6,623 nucleotides of DNA from Humisphaera sp. (GTDB lineage Bacteria > Planctomycetota > Phycisphaerae > Tepidisphaerales > Tepidisphaeraceae). Positions 1-6,063 of this stretch are shown here, one piece after another. Under the pieces are notes generated by a model that saw only the letters and a list, made by a program, of their open reading frames with translations, made no database searches and was not told the DNA's origin. A program made the position numbers and the translations under genes. Numbering within the stretch: position 1 is the first letter of the stretch; every line of letters starts with the position of its first letter. The stretch covers positions 1 through 6,623 of the forward strand of contig JANXVV010000386.1 in assembly GCA_025351525.1 (NCBI GenBank), given 5' to 3'.

Positions 1-1
1 G

Positions 2-322
2 GTGCAAAACGGCAACGACGCCAAGCACCCGGGCCAGTTGGTCGGCACATGGAACGCCAACCTTAATTTCGGCAACGGGATGCTCATGAGCATCCAGTTG
101 ACGTTCAACGCCGACGGCACCTTCAGCAGCACGTCCATCTCGGCGGTGGAAACACTCAACAACGAGGGCAACTGGGAACTCAATGACAAGCTCACCAGCA
201 TTGTCACGACGAGCCCAACCACGGGCAAAATTTCCAGACCGTTCGGTTCGCGTGGAGACGTGCTGGATGTGACAGACCCCAATCTGGGCAATATCCGCTT
301 CCAGCGGAACAAACAGCAATAG
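2..322 (+). CDS. Small lipocalin-like secreted protein, 3' part (5' end outside window)
   Basis: About 106 residues are visible, ending at TAG 320-322. A GTG at 2-4 could be a start, but the frame is open to the window edge, so the true start and any signal peptide probably lie upstream. The pattern is an all-beta, lipocalin-like one: an early GQLVGTW motif, then a hydrophobic strand leading to LTFNADGTFSS, a GNWEL strand, and a final strand ending in IRFQRN. The 'G-x-W ... F-x-x-DG-T-F' layout is typical of short lipocalin-like or planctomycete paralogue-family proteins, which are usually exported. No catalytic residues are recognisable. The stop lies three bases before the large hairpin at 325-405, which may terminate this transcript. 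The function is unknown; fold class likely, exact family uncertain. Confidence 0.6.
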   Translation: MQNGNDAKHPGQLVGTWNANLNFGNGMLMSIQLTFNADGTFSSTSISAVETLNNEGNWELNDKLTSIVTTSPTTGKISRPFGSRGDVLDVTDPNLGNIRFQRNKQQ

Positions 323-324
323 AC

Positions 325-405
325 CAGGGCTATCGCATTTTGAATTTCCGGTCCCCTCCCCTCGGTACTCCGGGGGGGACCGGAAAGCCAAATGCGATGG
401 CCCTG
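325..405. repeat. Long imperfect inverted repeat / hairpin (REP-, MITE- or terminator-like)
   Basis: The left arm 325-356 and right arm 375-405 are reverse complements over three blocks: CAGGGC, ATCGCATTT and TTTCCGGTCCCC. They are separated by one G-T pair and one 4/3-nt internal loop, giving about 28 pairs in all. The C/G-rich centre (357-374) can add three more pairs around a loop near 361-371. It starts three bases after the stop codon of the gene at 2-322, which would suit a terminator, but no T-run follows on either strand. The length and the clean arms also suit a REP-type or non-autonomous mobile palindrome. No second copy is present in this window. Confidence 0.8.
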
Positions 406-731
406 CTACACCAAGTTGCAAACTGCTCTGTGCGTGGAACTTTTGTCGATCCCGTCGTAAAGCAATTCCAACATTGCCATTGCGCCCACGGCCTTCGCTG
501 CCACAGCGCCGCCTCGGGGACATGCTCGATGATCTCCTGCTTTAGTTGCGAGATCTCCAGCGACAGTTTCATCGCCGCGTCATCGGGATGCTCCGCCCGC
601 CATTGAGCCAGCGTGTTGATCCCGATGATCACTCCCTGACTCGTCACCAACGGCCCGCCGGAATTGCCATGGCGGACGACCGCCTCATGCTGGATCATCG
701 TCTGGCCGTTGGAACGCAAAAACGGCATCAC
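330..731 (-). pseudogene. Trypsin-like serine protease, C-terminal fragment
   Basis: The reading frame contains TMIQHEAVVRHGNSGGPLV followed by GVIIGINTLA. This is the catalytic-serine region of HtrA/trypsin_2-type peptidases, with the nucleophile being the Ser of GNSGGP (residue 24 counted from the GTG at 731). A short tail, LSLEISQLKQEII, fits the end of such domains. The part with the catalytic His and Asp is missing. The frame stays open upstream only to a TAG at 795-797, and protease-like sequence stops near 740. After about residue 78 the translation turns into Trp/Cys/Arg-rich text, and its last 25 or so codons are read out of the hairpin at 325-405, so the natural C-terminus also looks lost. 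The fragment cannot be an active protease. The left part of the gene was probably removed when the AT-rich island arrived. Confidence 0.75.
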
Positions 732-884
732 TCTGACATTAAGAATCCCAACGAAGTAGGTTGAAGCCGATCTGATAAGGCATCGGTAGCAAGACTAGGC
801 CAAGAATTATATGGATCCCCTGTTCAGAATCCGATTCTATCATTAGAGAACTTTGCATTGCCAATATAGAACTGAACACCGCGA

Positions 885-1382
885 TCAAATGGTGGAGGCG
901 AGTGATGGATCGCCGTGAACTCTTGAAATGTGTGACCTCAATTTTCCATGCGTACTGATCTTCACGCCGCATATCGGACACATGGCCCAAGACTTCTCCA
1001 ACTCACGTCTCTCTTGTCTCCGAAGCTCCCGCTCGTTTTGTTGAAGTTGCCGTTCTTCAAGTTGGATTTCCTCTTGCAACTTGCAAAGAACTAACTGCTT
1101 TTTGCATATCACCTGATTGGCATGATGGCAGGTCCAGCGCATGACTTCCTCGCCGTTGTAACCGTTACTGACGAGGACGAAATATTGGCCCAGCTCAATC
1201 TTTCCGATCAGTTGAATGTCATTCGTGGCCGCACATTTATCTTCAGGAGACACAAGCGGCTCGGTACTCTCATCACCCGATGCTGACGTGCCGCTCTTCA
1301 AGCAGCCTGCGGATTGACCGTCCCTCGGCTTAGGTAACCACATGAAACGCGCATTTTTCTTTACCATCTTGGTGTTCCGCAA
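885..1382 (-). CDS. Coiled-coil protein with C-terminal C2H2 zinc finger (probably 5'-frameshifted)
   Basis: From a TTG at 1380-1382 this frame gives 165 residues; the first ATG is at 1365-1367. An acidic/polar N-terminal third is followed by a compact segment (about 55-95) containing LGQYFVLVSNGYNGEE and a CHH cluster. Next comes a Glu/Gln/Arg-rich coiled coil (about 100-131), then a canonical zinc finger C135-x2-C138-x12-H151-x4-H156 in CPICGVKISTHGKLRSHISR. Such fingers bind nucleic acid or protein and are uncommon in bacteria. The gene follows the helicase and probably shares its transcript. The TTG start is weak. A better start is the ATG at 1417-1419, which overlaps the helicase stop as ATGA but lies in another frame; removing one A from the run at 1354-1358 would join the two into about 177 residues. 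The family is not recognised. Confidence 0.65.
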   Translation of the reverse strand: MRNTKMVKKNARFMWLPKPRDGQSAGCLKSGTSASGDESTEPLVSPEDKCAATNDIQLIGKIELGQYFVLVSNGYNGEEVMRWTCHHANQVICKKQLVLCKLQEEIQLEERQLQQNERELRRQERRELEKSWAMCPICGVKISTHGKLRSHISRVHGDPSLASTI

Positions 1383-1419
1383 TAAGTTCGATAAACCTCA
1401 TGCTCGTCAAAGCCTTCAT
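1330..1419 (-). CDS. Short ORF coupled to helicase stop; probable true N-terminus of the C2H2 gene
   Basis: The ATG at 1417-1419 overlaps the helicase TGA (1416-1418) as ATGA, the classic arrangement for translational coupling. It reads 29 codons, beginning MKALTSMRFIELIAEHQDGK, to TAA at 1330-1332. The text is protein-like (an amphipathic helix of the FIELIAEH type). It overlaps the TTG-started zinc-finger frame by about 50 nt and lies one frame away. The most economical reading is that this is the 5' end of the zinc-finger gene, separated from the rest by one extra A in the run at 1354-1358. A stand-alone leader peptide or a programmed shift is possible but less likely. Confidence 0.5.
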   Translation of the reverse strand: MKALTSMRFIELIAEHQDGKEKCAFHVVT

Positions 1420-3182
1420 TTTTGCTTCAAACACTCAGTCCACAGTTGTGCGACCCGACGGGCTGCAATCTGCCGCACGGGCTTTTCGAGGAAGAGCACT
1501 TCCTCAAGCAGCATTCTCCATTCACCTGTCAGCACGATCCCATCCATCAACTCCAATTTTAATACCGTCTTGCGAGCTATACGGGAAAGAGCGGTGTTCA
1601 AGGCAGACCTCGTGACCCGCGCATTTACCACCAGATCCCATTGGCGATCTTGCGGGACAATCTGAGGCTTCGGCCTTGGCATGGTGGTACATGCTGGACT
1701 GTTTGCAGGCCGGCCCGATGGCTCAGCCATTCCTAAAATCTCGGTAATTTTCTGAAGGCAGTTTTTCGCATCCGCATCATAGATCGTGGCCGCATCTTTA
1801 AACTCGGGATCATCTGCTGAAATACGGATATTTGAGTCACTCGTGCCATTGACGTATAGGATCACGATCAATGGACGCTTATGGCCATCACCTCGGCGCA
1901 GGGTGCGGCCAATTCGCTGAAGTCGCTGCCGGGGAGATTGTGTTGAGGCTACCAACATAGCGGCGTCCACTGCCGGCACGTCGAGTCCTTCGTCCAGTGC
2001 TCTACAAGTTAGTAGAGCCGACGGGCCGATTCCCCGAAATTCCTGCAAGATCGCGTCGCGGTGCCCATTCTTCATTTCGCTATGGAAGAGTTTGCACCAT
2101 ACCGGGTCATCATTTCGAGACGAACCGATGCCGGTAACCGAATCACGGACCTGTACGGCCACCCGCTGCACGACATCATCTTGCCCAGCCTCAGCCGTCC
2201 AGATACGTTCAAAAAATACAAGCATTTTCTTCTGGGCCTTGCTCACCAGCAACTCGATGATTTGCGGCATGAGTCTTAATTTGACTGCCGATGTGTGCGA
2301 GAGGGCGGCCCGCTTGAAGAGACACCCGAAGATCGCACGCACCGTTGGGTCCTCTTCATCGTTTAAGAGTCGCTTGAGGAATGCCCAGTAAAAATCGCCC
2401 TCCAAGTACTTCAGTTCCGGATACATGATCAATAGACTCTTTTGCAACTGTTGGAGGCGGGTTCCCAGTTCAAGGTATTGCGTGAGTTCATCGCTTGTGA
2501 GAGTGACACCGACATTCAGCACGTCGAACCGGGGAATAATGCCGCCTGCGACGGCATCGTTAATGCTAAACTTGAAAACAATTTTCCCCAATCCCTCGAC
2601 CTCGAACTGATCGATCGTGGCGGACAGCCCCAGCGTGTAGTCGTAGGGATGGCGGAGGATGCGATTGAATAGTTTCTGGTCTTCGTTCAAATAACGTTGG
2701 CACTCGTCGGCGATCAGGAAGCTCTTGTGGCCGCCGAACTGACAATGAGCGAACAGCCCATTCTCCACGGCGGGGACCGCTGAATGAATTGTCGACACAC
2801 ATACCACGGGCAGAGCGCCGCCGTCACCCACCGCAAAACTCCCGCGCGATCCATCCCCAATTCGGCCGATCGGGCAATCCGGGAAATCTTTACGCAGCTG
2901 CTCGCACCACTGATTTAGCAGTGCAATTGTGGGAACCACGATCAGCGGGCTTACCCGTTCGCCACGAGATTGCAAACGTTTGAGAGATTTGATGGCAAGT
3001 ATCGTTTTCCCGGTTCCTGTCATCGCCTCAACGATGCCACGTTGTTTAGCGTTGTCCCAAGCATTCAGCGCACTCTCTTGCCACTGGAAGAGTCGGTTAA
3101 GATCCGCGTCATCCCGAATCTCCTGTTTACCCGTCACAAGCCCTCGACTGGTTTCAAAGATATTCACATGGAGCCCCGGCAT
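1416..3182 (-). CDS. SF2 DEAD/DEAH-box helicase (type III restriction-subunit/XPB-like core)
   Basis: 588 residues with a complete superfamily 2 ATPase/helicase core. The N-terminal Gln motif is LFQWQESALNAW (31-42), Walker A is MTGTGKT (54-60), and motif Ia lies around IVVPTIALLNQW (81-92). Walker B/motif II is IADECQ (157-162), where Gln replaces the usual His or Asp. Motif III is LGLSATI (184-190), motif IV MLVFFERI (320-327), motif V TCRALDEGLDVPA (392-404), and motif VI QRIGRTLRR (422-430). It should couple ATP hydrolysis to movement on nucleic acid. A C-terminal extension (about 485-588) contains a Pro-rich linker and a helical segment that I do not recognise. No nuclease or methylase domain is visible. 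The start is the ATG at 3180-3182; another ATG four bases upstream is out of frame. The stop overlaps the next gene as ATGA. Close relatives of such cores occur in restriction, defence and mobile loci; the exact role is unknown. Confidence 0.92.
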   Translation of the reverse strand: MPGLHVNIFETSRGLVTGKQEIRDDADLNRLFQWQESALNAWDNAKQRGIVEAMTGTGKTILAIKSLKRLQSRGERVSPLIVVPTIALLNQWCEQLRKDFPDCPIGRIGDGSRGSFAVGDGGALPVVCVSTIHSAVPAVENGLFAHCQFGGHKSFLIADECQRYLNEDQKLFNRILRHPYDYTLGLSATIDQFEVEGLGKIVFKFSINDAVAGGIIPRFDVLNVGVTLTSDELTQYLELGTRLQQLQKSLLIMYPELKYLEGDFYWAFLKRLLNDEEDPTVRAIFGCLFKRAALSHTSAVKLRLMPQIIELLVSKAQKKMLVFFERIWTAEAGQDDVVQRVAVQVRDSVTGIGSSRNDDPVWCKLFHSEMKNGHRDAILQEFRGIGPSALLTCRALDEGLDVPAVDAAMLVASTQSPRQRLQRIGRTLRRGDGHKRPLIVILYVNGTSDSNIRISADDPEFKDAATIYDADAKNCLQKITEILGMAEPSGRPANSPACTTMPRPKPQIVPQDRQWDLVVNARVTRSALNTALSRIARKTVLKLELMDGIVLTGEWRMLLEEVLFLEKPVRQIAARRVAQLWTECLKQK

Positions 3183-3195
3183 CCATAAGACTTTC

Positions 3196-3248
3196 AGAAG
3201 TTCTTCTCAACGCTTTGACTTAAAACTCATTTAAGAAGACTTCTAGAA
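3196..3248. promoter_or_regulatory. Pair of AGAAG/CTTCT inverted repeats upstream of the helicase
   Basis: Two copies of the same short palindrome lie 14 and 52 bases upstream of the helicase start: AGAAG-TT-CTTCT at 3196-3207 and AGAAG-A-CTTCT at 3234-3244. The second overlaps a perfect 8-bp palindrome, TTCTAGAA (3241-3248). Their centres are about 38 bp apart. The spacing and position would suit operator half-sites for a repressor of the helicase operon. The motifs are short, so chance is not excluded. Confidence 0.3.
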
Positions 3249-3407
3249 ATACCACTTATAGAGTTCGCACTCCCGCCCGCTTCGCTTCCCCTCAATACGG
3301 AAGCCATCACGGCAGGTCCCGCCACGTAAGCATATGCCACTTCCTTTTATCGCCATGATCGCCCGTCGAGTCAATTCGGCGGCATGACTATTTCGTAGCT
3401 GTACCAT
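3243..3407 (-). CDS. Hypothetical 54-residue ORF upstream of the helicase
   Basis: The frame starts at ATG 3405-3407 and ends at TAG 3243-3245, 60 bp before the helicase start. The product is small and basic, with three Cys in the stretch from GICLRGG to ECELYKWYF. It looks protein-like, but no family is recognised and there is no convincing ribosome-binding site. The same frame is open upstream for 11 more codons to a TGA at 3441-3443. Beyond that it continues as a poorer 73-codon ORF (3441-3662). It may be the tail of a decayed gene rather than an independent small protein. Confidence 0.3.
   Translation of the reverse strand: MVQLRNSHAAELTRRAIMAIKGSGICLRGGTCRDGFRIEGKRSGRECELYKWYF
3346..3374 (-). 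promoter_or_regulatory. Candidate sigma70-like promoter for the helicase operon
   Basis: On the - strand a -35-like TTGACT (3369-3374) is followed after exactly 17 bp by a -10-like GATAAA (3346-3351). This matches 5/6 and 4/6 of the consensus. Transcription would start near 3340, leaving about 155 nt before the helicase ATG, and the leader would carry both AGAAG/CTTCT repeats. It lies inside the doubtful 54-aa ORF, which argues against that ORF if the promoter is real. Based on pattern only. Confidence 0.3.
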
Positions 3408-3630
3408 CAGCGCGAGGCACTCGTTAAAAGTGATTGTGACTCAGATGGCATCGAAGTGTTCTAATCCTGTCGAGTTTGCCGGATCTCCAACTGGCATTTG
3501 ATTATTCAGCCGTCTTGCTCGTGTGGCACGCCCACAGTGGTCTGGACGGCTAAGCCGCAAGCGGCATCCAGTGCACCGAGTCAAGAACCACTCGAAATTC
3601 AGAGATAACATATAAGGCACCCTACCCCTT
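3408..3630. other. Junction region without a convincing gene
   Basis: No frame in this stretch looks convincingly coding. A 73-codon - strand ORF (3441-3662) is Arg/Cys-rich and resembles chance translation. A small stem (GCCGC/GCGGC at 3554-3565, flanked by CTGGA/TCCAG at 3542-3546 and 3567-3571) is present. The sequence probably represents decayed DNA between the AT-rich island and the chromosomal genes on the right. Confidence 0.5.
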
Positions 3631-3774
3631 TCAAATATGCACTGTCGCCTTTGGCAGCACATTCGTCAAAAGGAGGAGCGTTTTCTCATCGGATGTGTTG
3701 CGGGCATGTTCAATTCGGCTGACGGTCTCGGCACGGACGCCCGCGCGTAGGCGATCGCCGGAACGTTGCCGCAT
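3631..3774 (-). pseudogene. XRE-family helix-turn-helix remnant
   Basis: A 47-codon frame from ATG 3772-3774 to TGA 3631-3633 reads MRQRSGDRLRAGVRAETVS, then a segment of the RIEHARN type, then KTLLLLTNVLPKA. This matches the second half of an XRE/Cro-type HTH domain: recognition helix 'AGVRAETVSRIEH', turn, then the 'TLLLL..VL' helix. Helix 1 and the start of helix 2 appear shortened by about four or five residues compared with the usual 'LRxxxGLSQxxLAxxAGV' order. The frame is the same as that of the membrane-protein gene and starts just behind that gene's stop. Probably a non-functional piece of a regulator; a very short intact DNA-binding protein is unlikely. Confidence 0.55.
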
Positions 3775-3792
3775 CCATTCGTCTCGGACATT

Positions 3793-4869
3793 TTATCGGC
3801 GTTCAAAGTAGTCCCGAATCAGGTCGCGATAGGGTTCATAGGTCGGGCGAGACTGCACTGTGTCACGCGATTTCTGTTGAGCTTCGGACCAGCCGGGATT
3901 TTGCCAGGGAGGTGGGTTTGTCGAGGCATTGGGGGATCCTGTCAAACCGGCAAAGGGAGGACTGTCACTGGCGTGGTTGTCGGATAAATTGGCTGACTGT
4001 CCGCCAGAAGCCGTCGGACCTTGGCCGGGGCGGCTGGCATGATCGTTCGCGAGATCAAGGGTTGGCAAAGCCGATTTTGCAGCGGAAGTGGCGGTGGCAC
4101 CCGCGCCAGAGCCGTTGGGGTCGCCGGCGGACGGGGGATGGGCATCGGCAGAATTCGGGCTAAAAGGGTCGGTCTTGTCGCTGTCTGTCCTGGCACCTGG
4201 CTGACTTGGCTGACTCTCGTTGGCGGAATCGTCGGGGTCGGTGGAGCGTGGGCGAGTGGGCGAGTGACTAGCCGAAGTGTCGGGGACGGAACGCGCGATT
4301 AGTGGCGGGCCACCGAGGGAATCGGGGTGGGCGAACAAAGCGTCGGACTCGGTGCCCGCCTGTGTGCGGGCGGACTGGGAGGAGAGCAACCCGAGCGTTA
4401 AGATCAGGATCATCGCCAACCCGACACCGCCCCATCGGCGGGATGTCCAGCGGTGGAGAAGGACTGTCGACGGGGACAATTGCCGACAGCGCATTTCGGC
4501 TAGCGTCAGAAGGGTTGCCTTCCAAGGGTCAGGCGATGTACTTTTGGACAGTGAGGATCGTCGGATGGCCCAGGCAGTCCCCAGCAGGTCGGCAAGCTTT
4601 AATTGCCGGTCAGCTTCCATGATGGCATCCAGAGGGGTTGGTCGACCGAGAATGGCCATCACCAAACCGATGACAACGGAAATCGTGAAGGACAGCACTG
4701 CCGCGGGAAAGACGGAACCCCCCCGCCACCAGAGGATCGGCATCAGGATTACCGCCCCGCCGCAACCGAAAAGCAAGGCCAGCCCGATTCGCTCTAAACC
4801 GCGTAGCAGGAAGTATCGCCGATGCAGGTTTCGGACAAACCGGTCAAAGCTGGGAGTGGAGGGCAACAT
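3793..4869 (-). CDS. Three-TM membrane protein with long low-complexity tail
   Basis: 358 residues from ATG 4867-4869. Two TM helices lie near the N-terminus (about 27-48 and 53-75). A soluble segment with PLDAIMEADRQLKLADLLGT (79-98) resembles the helical inter-TM part of DUF4175-like/BatD-neighbour proteins. A third TM follows (about 147-164). Residues about 165-335 are Pro, Ser, Asp, Gly, Thr and Ala rich without visible domains, a disordered periplasmic-type stretch. The last part, YEPYRDLIRDYFERR, is a conserved-looking terminus of the kind seen in planctomycete membrane proteins encoded near MoxR-ATPase/vWA gene sets; that link is from memory and tentative. The start lies 40 bp behind the TPR gene on the same strand, so they are probably co-transcribed. 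No MoxR, DUF58 or vWA gene follows here; the XRE remnant and the island do. Function unknown. Confidence 0.8.
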   Translation of the reverse strand: MLPSTPSFDRFVRNLHRRYFLLRGLERIGLALLFGCGGAVILMPILWWRGGSVFPAAVLSFTISVVIGLVMAILGRPTPLDAIMEADRQLKLADLLGTAWAIRRSSLSKSTSPDPWKATLLTLAEMRCRQLSPSTVLLHRWTSRRWGGVGLAMILILTLGLLSSQSARTQAGTESDALFAHPDSLGGPPLIARSVPDTSASHSPTRPRSTDPDDSANESQPSQPGARTDSDKTDPFSPNSADAHPPSAGDPNGSGAGATATSAAKSALPTLDLANDHASRPGQGPTASGGQSANLSDNHASDSPPFAGLTGSPNASTNPPPWQNPGWSEAQQKSRDTVQSRPTYEPYRDLIRDYFERR

Positions 4870-4909
4870 AGTCGTGCTGATCTACGAGCTTTTGTATCCT
4901 AACCCTTCC

Positions 4910-5584
4910 TCACTTCCCCCACTTCCCATCCACATGCCCCTGCATCTCCTGAACTGCCACGTCCAGACATTTCAAATGCGGATTGATCTCCATCGCTTTT
5001 CGATAGCAGCGGATCGCATCCGGCAGTTGGCCAAGGTGGGCATGGCAATGGCCCATTCCAGCCCAGGCGCCGAAATGACACGGCATGCGGTGGATGGCCT
5101 CTTTGCAATCGGCGATGGAAGGTTCAAAACGTTCCTGGAGATAATGGACAATCGCCCGCTGATTGTACGCCTCGGCGAAAGTGGGGTCGGCTTCGATGGC
5201 GGACTCGATCAGCGCCTCGGCTTGCTCATATTCTCGCCGATCCATCGCCGCCGCCCCGCGCGTGAGAAGACCGTTCGCATCTTCCGACCCGCACCGGAAC
5301 CAAATCGACCAGAGGGCATGCTCAGCCATCTCATTGGCCATCGGATCGACATCGTGTAATTGCTGGATCAGCGAGGGAATGCAACACCTTGCCCCGACGA
5401 GACCTAGCGCAAGGGTGGCCACCTTACGGGCATCGGCATGGGATGAGGAAAGGATACTTTTGATTTGATCGGACGACCAACGGGACCGGAGCATGATTAA
5501 CAGGCCGGAAACATCCTGTTTTTCCAGCAGGGGTTCCACCAGCCCAATAAACTCGACAGGATTGAGCGGAGCGATATGGGTCAC
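4910..5584 (-). CDS. HEAT-like plus TPR repeat protein
   Basis: 224 residues. The start is GTG 5582-5584, with an AGGA-type ribosome-binding site (CCAGGACTT) just upstream. Residues about 48-100 form HEAT-like helical repeats (DARKVATLALGLVGA, then AEHALWSIWF). Residues about 103-204 hold three TPR units: one around RREYEQAEALIESAIEADP, a second with FAEAYNQRAIVHYLQ and EPSIADCKEAI, and a third with GAWAGMGHCHAHLGQLPDAI and the consensus end YRKAMEINP. No signal peptide or TM is visible, so it is likely a cytoplasmic scaffold for protein-protein contacts. It is followed 40 bp later by the membrane-protein gene and preceded by the lipoprotein gene 127 bp upstream. The partner is unknown. Confidence 0.88.
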   Translation of the reverse strand: MTHIAPLNPVEFIGLVEPLLEKQDVSGLLIMLRSRWSSDQIKSILSSSHADARKVATLALGLVGARCCIPSLIQQLHDVDPMANEMAEHALWSIWFRCGSEDANGLLTRGAAAMDRREYEQAEALIESAIEADPTFAEAYNQRAIVHYLQERFEPSIADCKEAIHRMPCHFGAWAGMGHCHAHLGQLPDAIRCYRKAMEINPHLKCLDVAVQEMQGHVDGKWGK

Positions 5585-5642
5585 AAGTCCTGGGATGAAA
5601 TGTTATCGGGCCAAATTGTTTCCAAGAACCAATGAACGATTG

Positions 5643-5666
5643 TTTCAACCGATACGTTGGTTGAAA
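5643..5666. promoter_or_regulatory. 8-bp perfect inverted repeat between lipoprotein and TPR genes
   Basis: TTTCAACC (5643-5650) and GGTTGAAA (5659-5666) are perfect reverse complements around an 8-base spacer. The site is about 60 bp upstream of the TPR start and about 45 bp after the lipoprotein stop. Without a T-run on the transcribed strand it makes a poor terminator, so an operator or an attenuating stem is equally possible. Confidence 0.4.
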
Positions 5667-5711
5667 ATAATATGCCCTGAACCGATGGCAAATCCACCGG
5701 GATCCATTGAT

Positions 5712-5939
5712 TTAACTTCCGGGTCGATGGGCACCGACATCCACTTTCTTTTCCTGATCGACGTGCGACTCGGGGCTGAACGCCGGCGCGTAAAGCGAGC
5801 GAATCTCGGCATTGCTCATCCCCACCCGGCGAGGGGAATAACCGGTTTCGGTCTTGCTTGAATCGCATCCCGTGACGGCCAGTGCCATCAGGCTCGCGGC
5901 CATCGTTGCGAAGACCATGCACCATTGTCGATCCATCAT
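5712..5939 (-). CDS. Small secreted lipoprotein
   Basis: 75 residues from ATG 5937-5939, chosen because GGGAG lies five bases upstream. A longer TTG-started version (to 5972) would put 11 polar residues ahead of the signal and is less likely. The N-terminus is a lipoprotein signal: MMDRQW, then a hydrophobic core MVFATMAASLMALAV, then the lipobox AVTGC, with the Cys as the lipidation site. The mature part is short and polar and contains MSNAEIRSLYAPAF. No domain is recognised. It is probably membrane-anchored at the cell surface or in the periplasm. It is the first gene of the leftward set, divergent from the methyltransferase. Confidence 0.75.
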   Translation of the reverse strand: MMDRQWCMVFATMAASLMALAVTGCDSSKTETGYSPRRVGMSNAEIRSLYAPAFSPESHVDQEKKVDVGAHRPGS

Positions 5940-6063
5940 CTGACTCCCGTTCAATTCTTCCGCAACCTTCAAGCCCCTGTCTCTGTCGTCACGATACCGC
6001 TAAGCTACTGGAAAATCGACCCCCGGGTTCGATCGCCCCTTTGAATTTGACCGGCTTTTCAGG
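5940..6063. promoter_or_regulatory. Divergent intergenic region
   Basis: 124 bp separate the leftward lipoprotein gene from the rightward methyltransferase gene, so promoters for both must lie here or inside the neighbouring ends. I see the GGGAG ribosome-binding site of the lipoprotein gene but no convincing -35/-10 pair on either strand. Confidence 0.5.

Noticed and set aside
739..990. 83-codon - strand ORF with hydrophobic stretches
   Set aside because: It overlaps the 3' end of the zinc-finger gene in another frame, has no recognisable domain, and its hydrophobicity comes from AT-rich downstream DNA.
781..3454. GGCATCG shared near both island edges as a possible target-site duplication
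   Set aside because: A 7-base match at loosely defined edges is expected by chance and does not abut either break.
3459..3481. TTCTAATCC followed by 12 bases and GCCG, resembling a tRNA 3' end left at an attachment site
   Set aside because: The 5' T-stem partner is absent, the normally purine position after TTC is T, the terminal CCA is CCG, and no matching copy is found at the other island edge.
4277..5359. 360-codon open frame on the + strand
   Set aside because: It runs antisense across the membrane-protein and TPR genes, is Arg/Pro/Ser-rich without any motif, and spans the gap between two real genes; a GC-rich shadow frame.
5581..5925. 114-codon - strand ORF covering the lipoprotein gene and the spacer
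   Set aside because: It is the wrong frame over a gene with a clear lipoprotein signal and lipobox; the translation lacks protein-like features.
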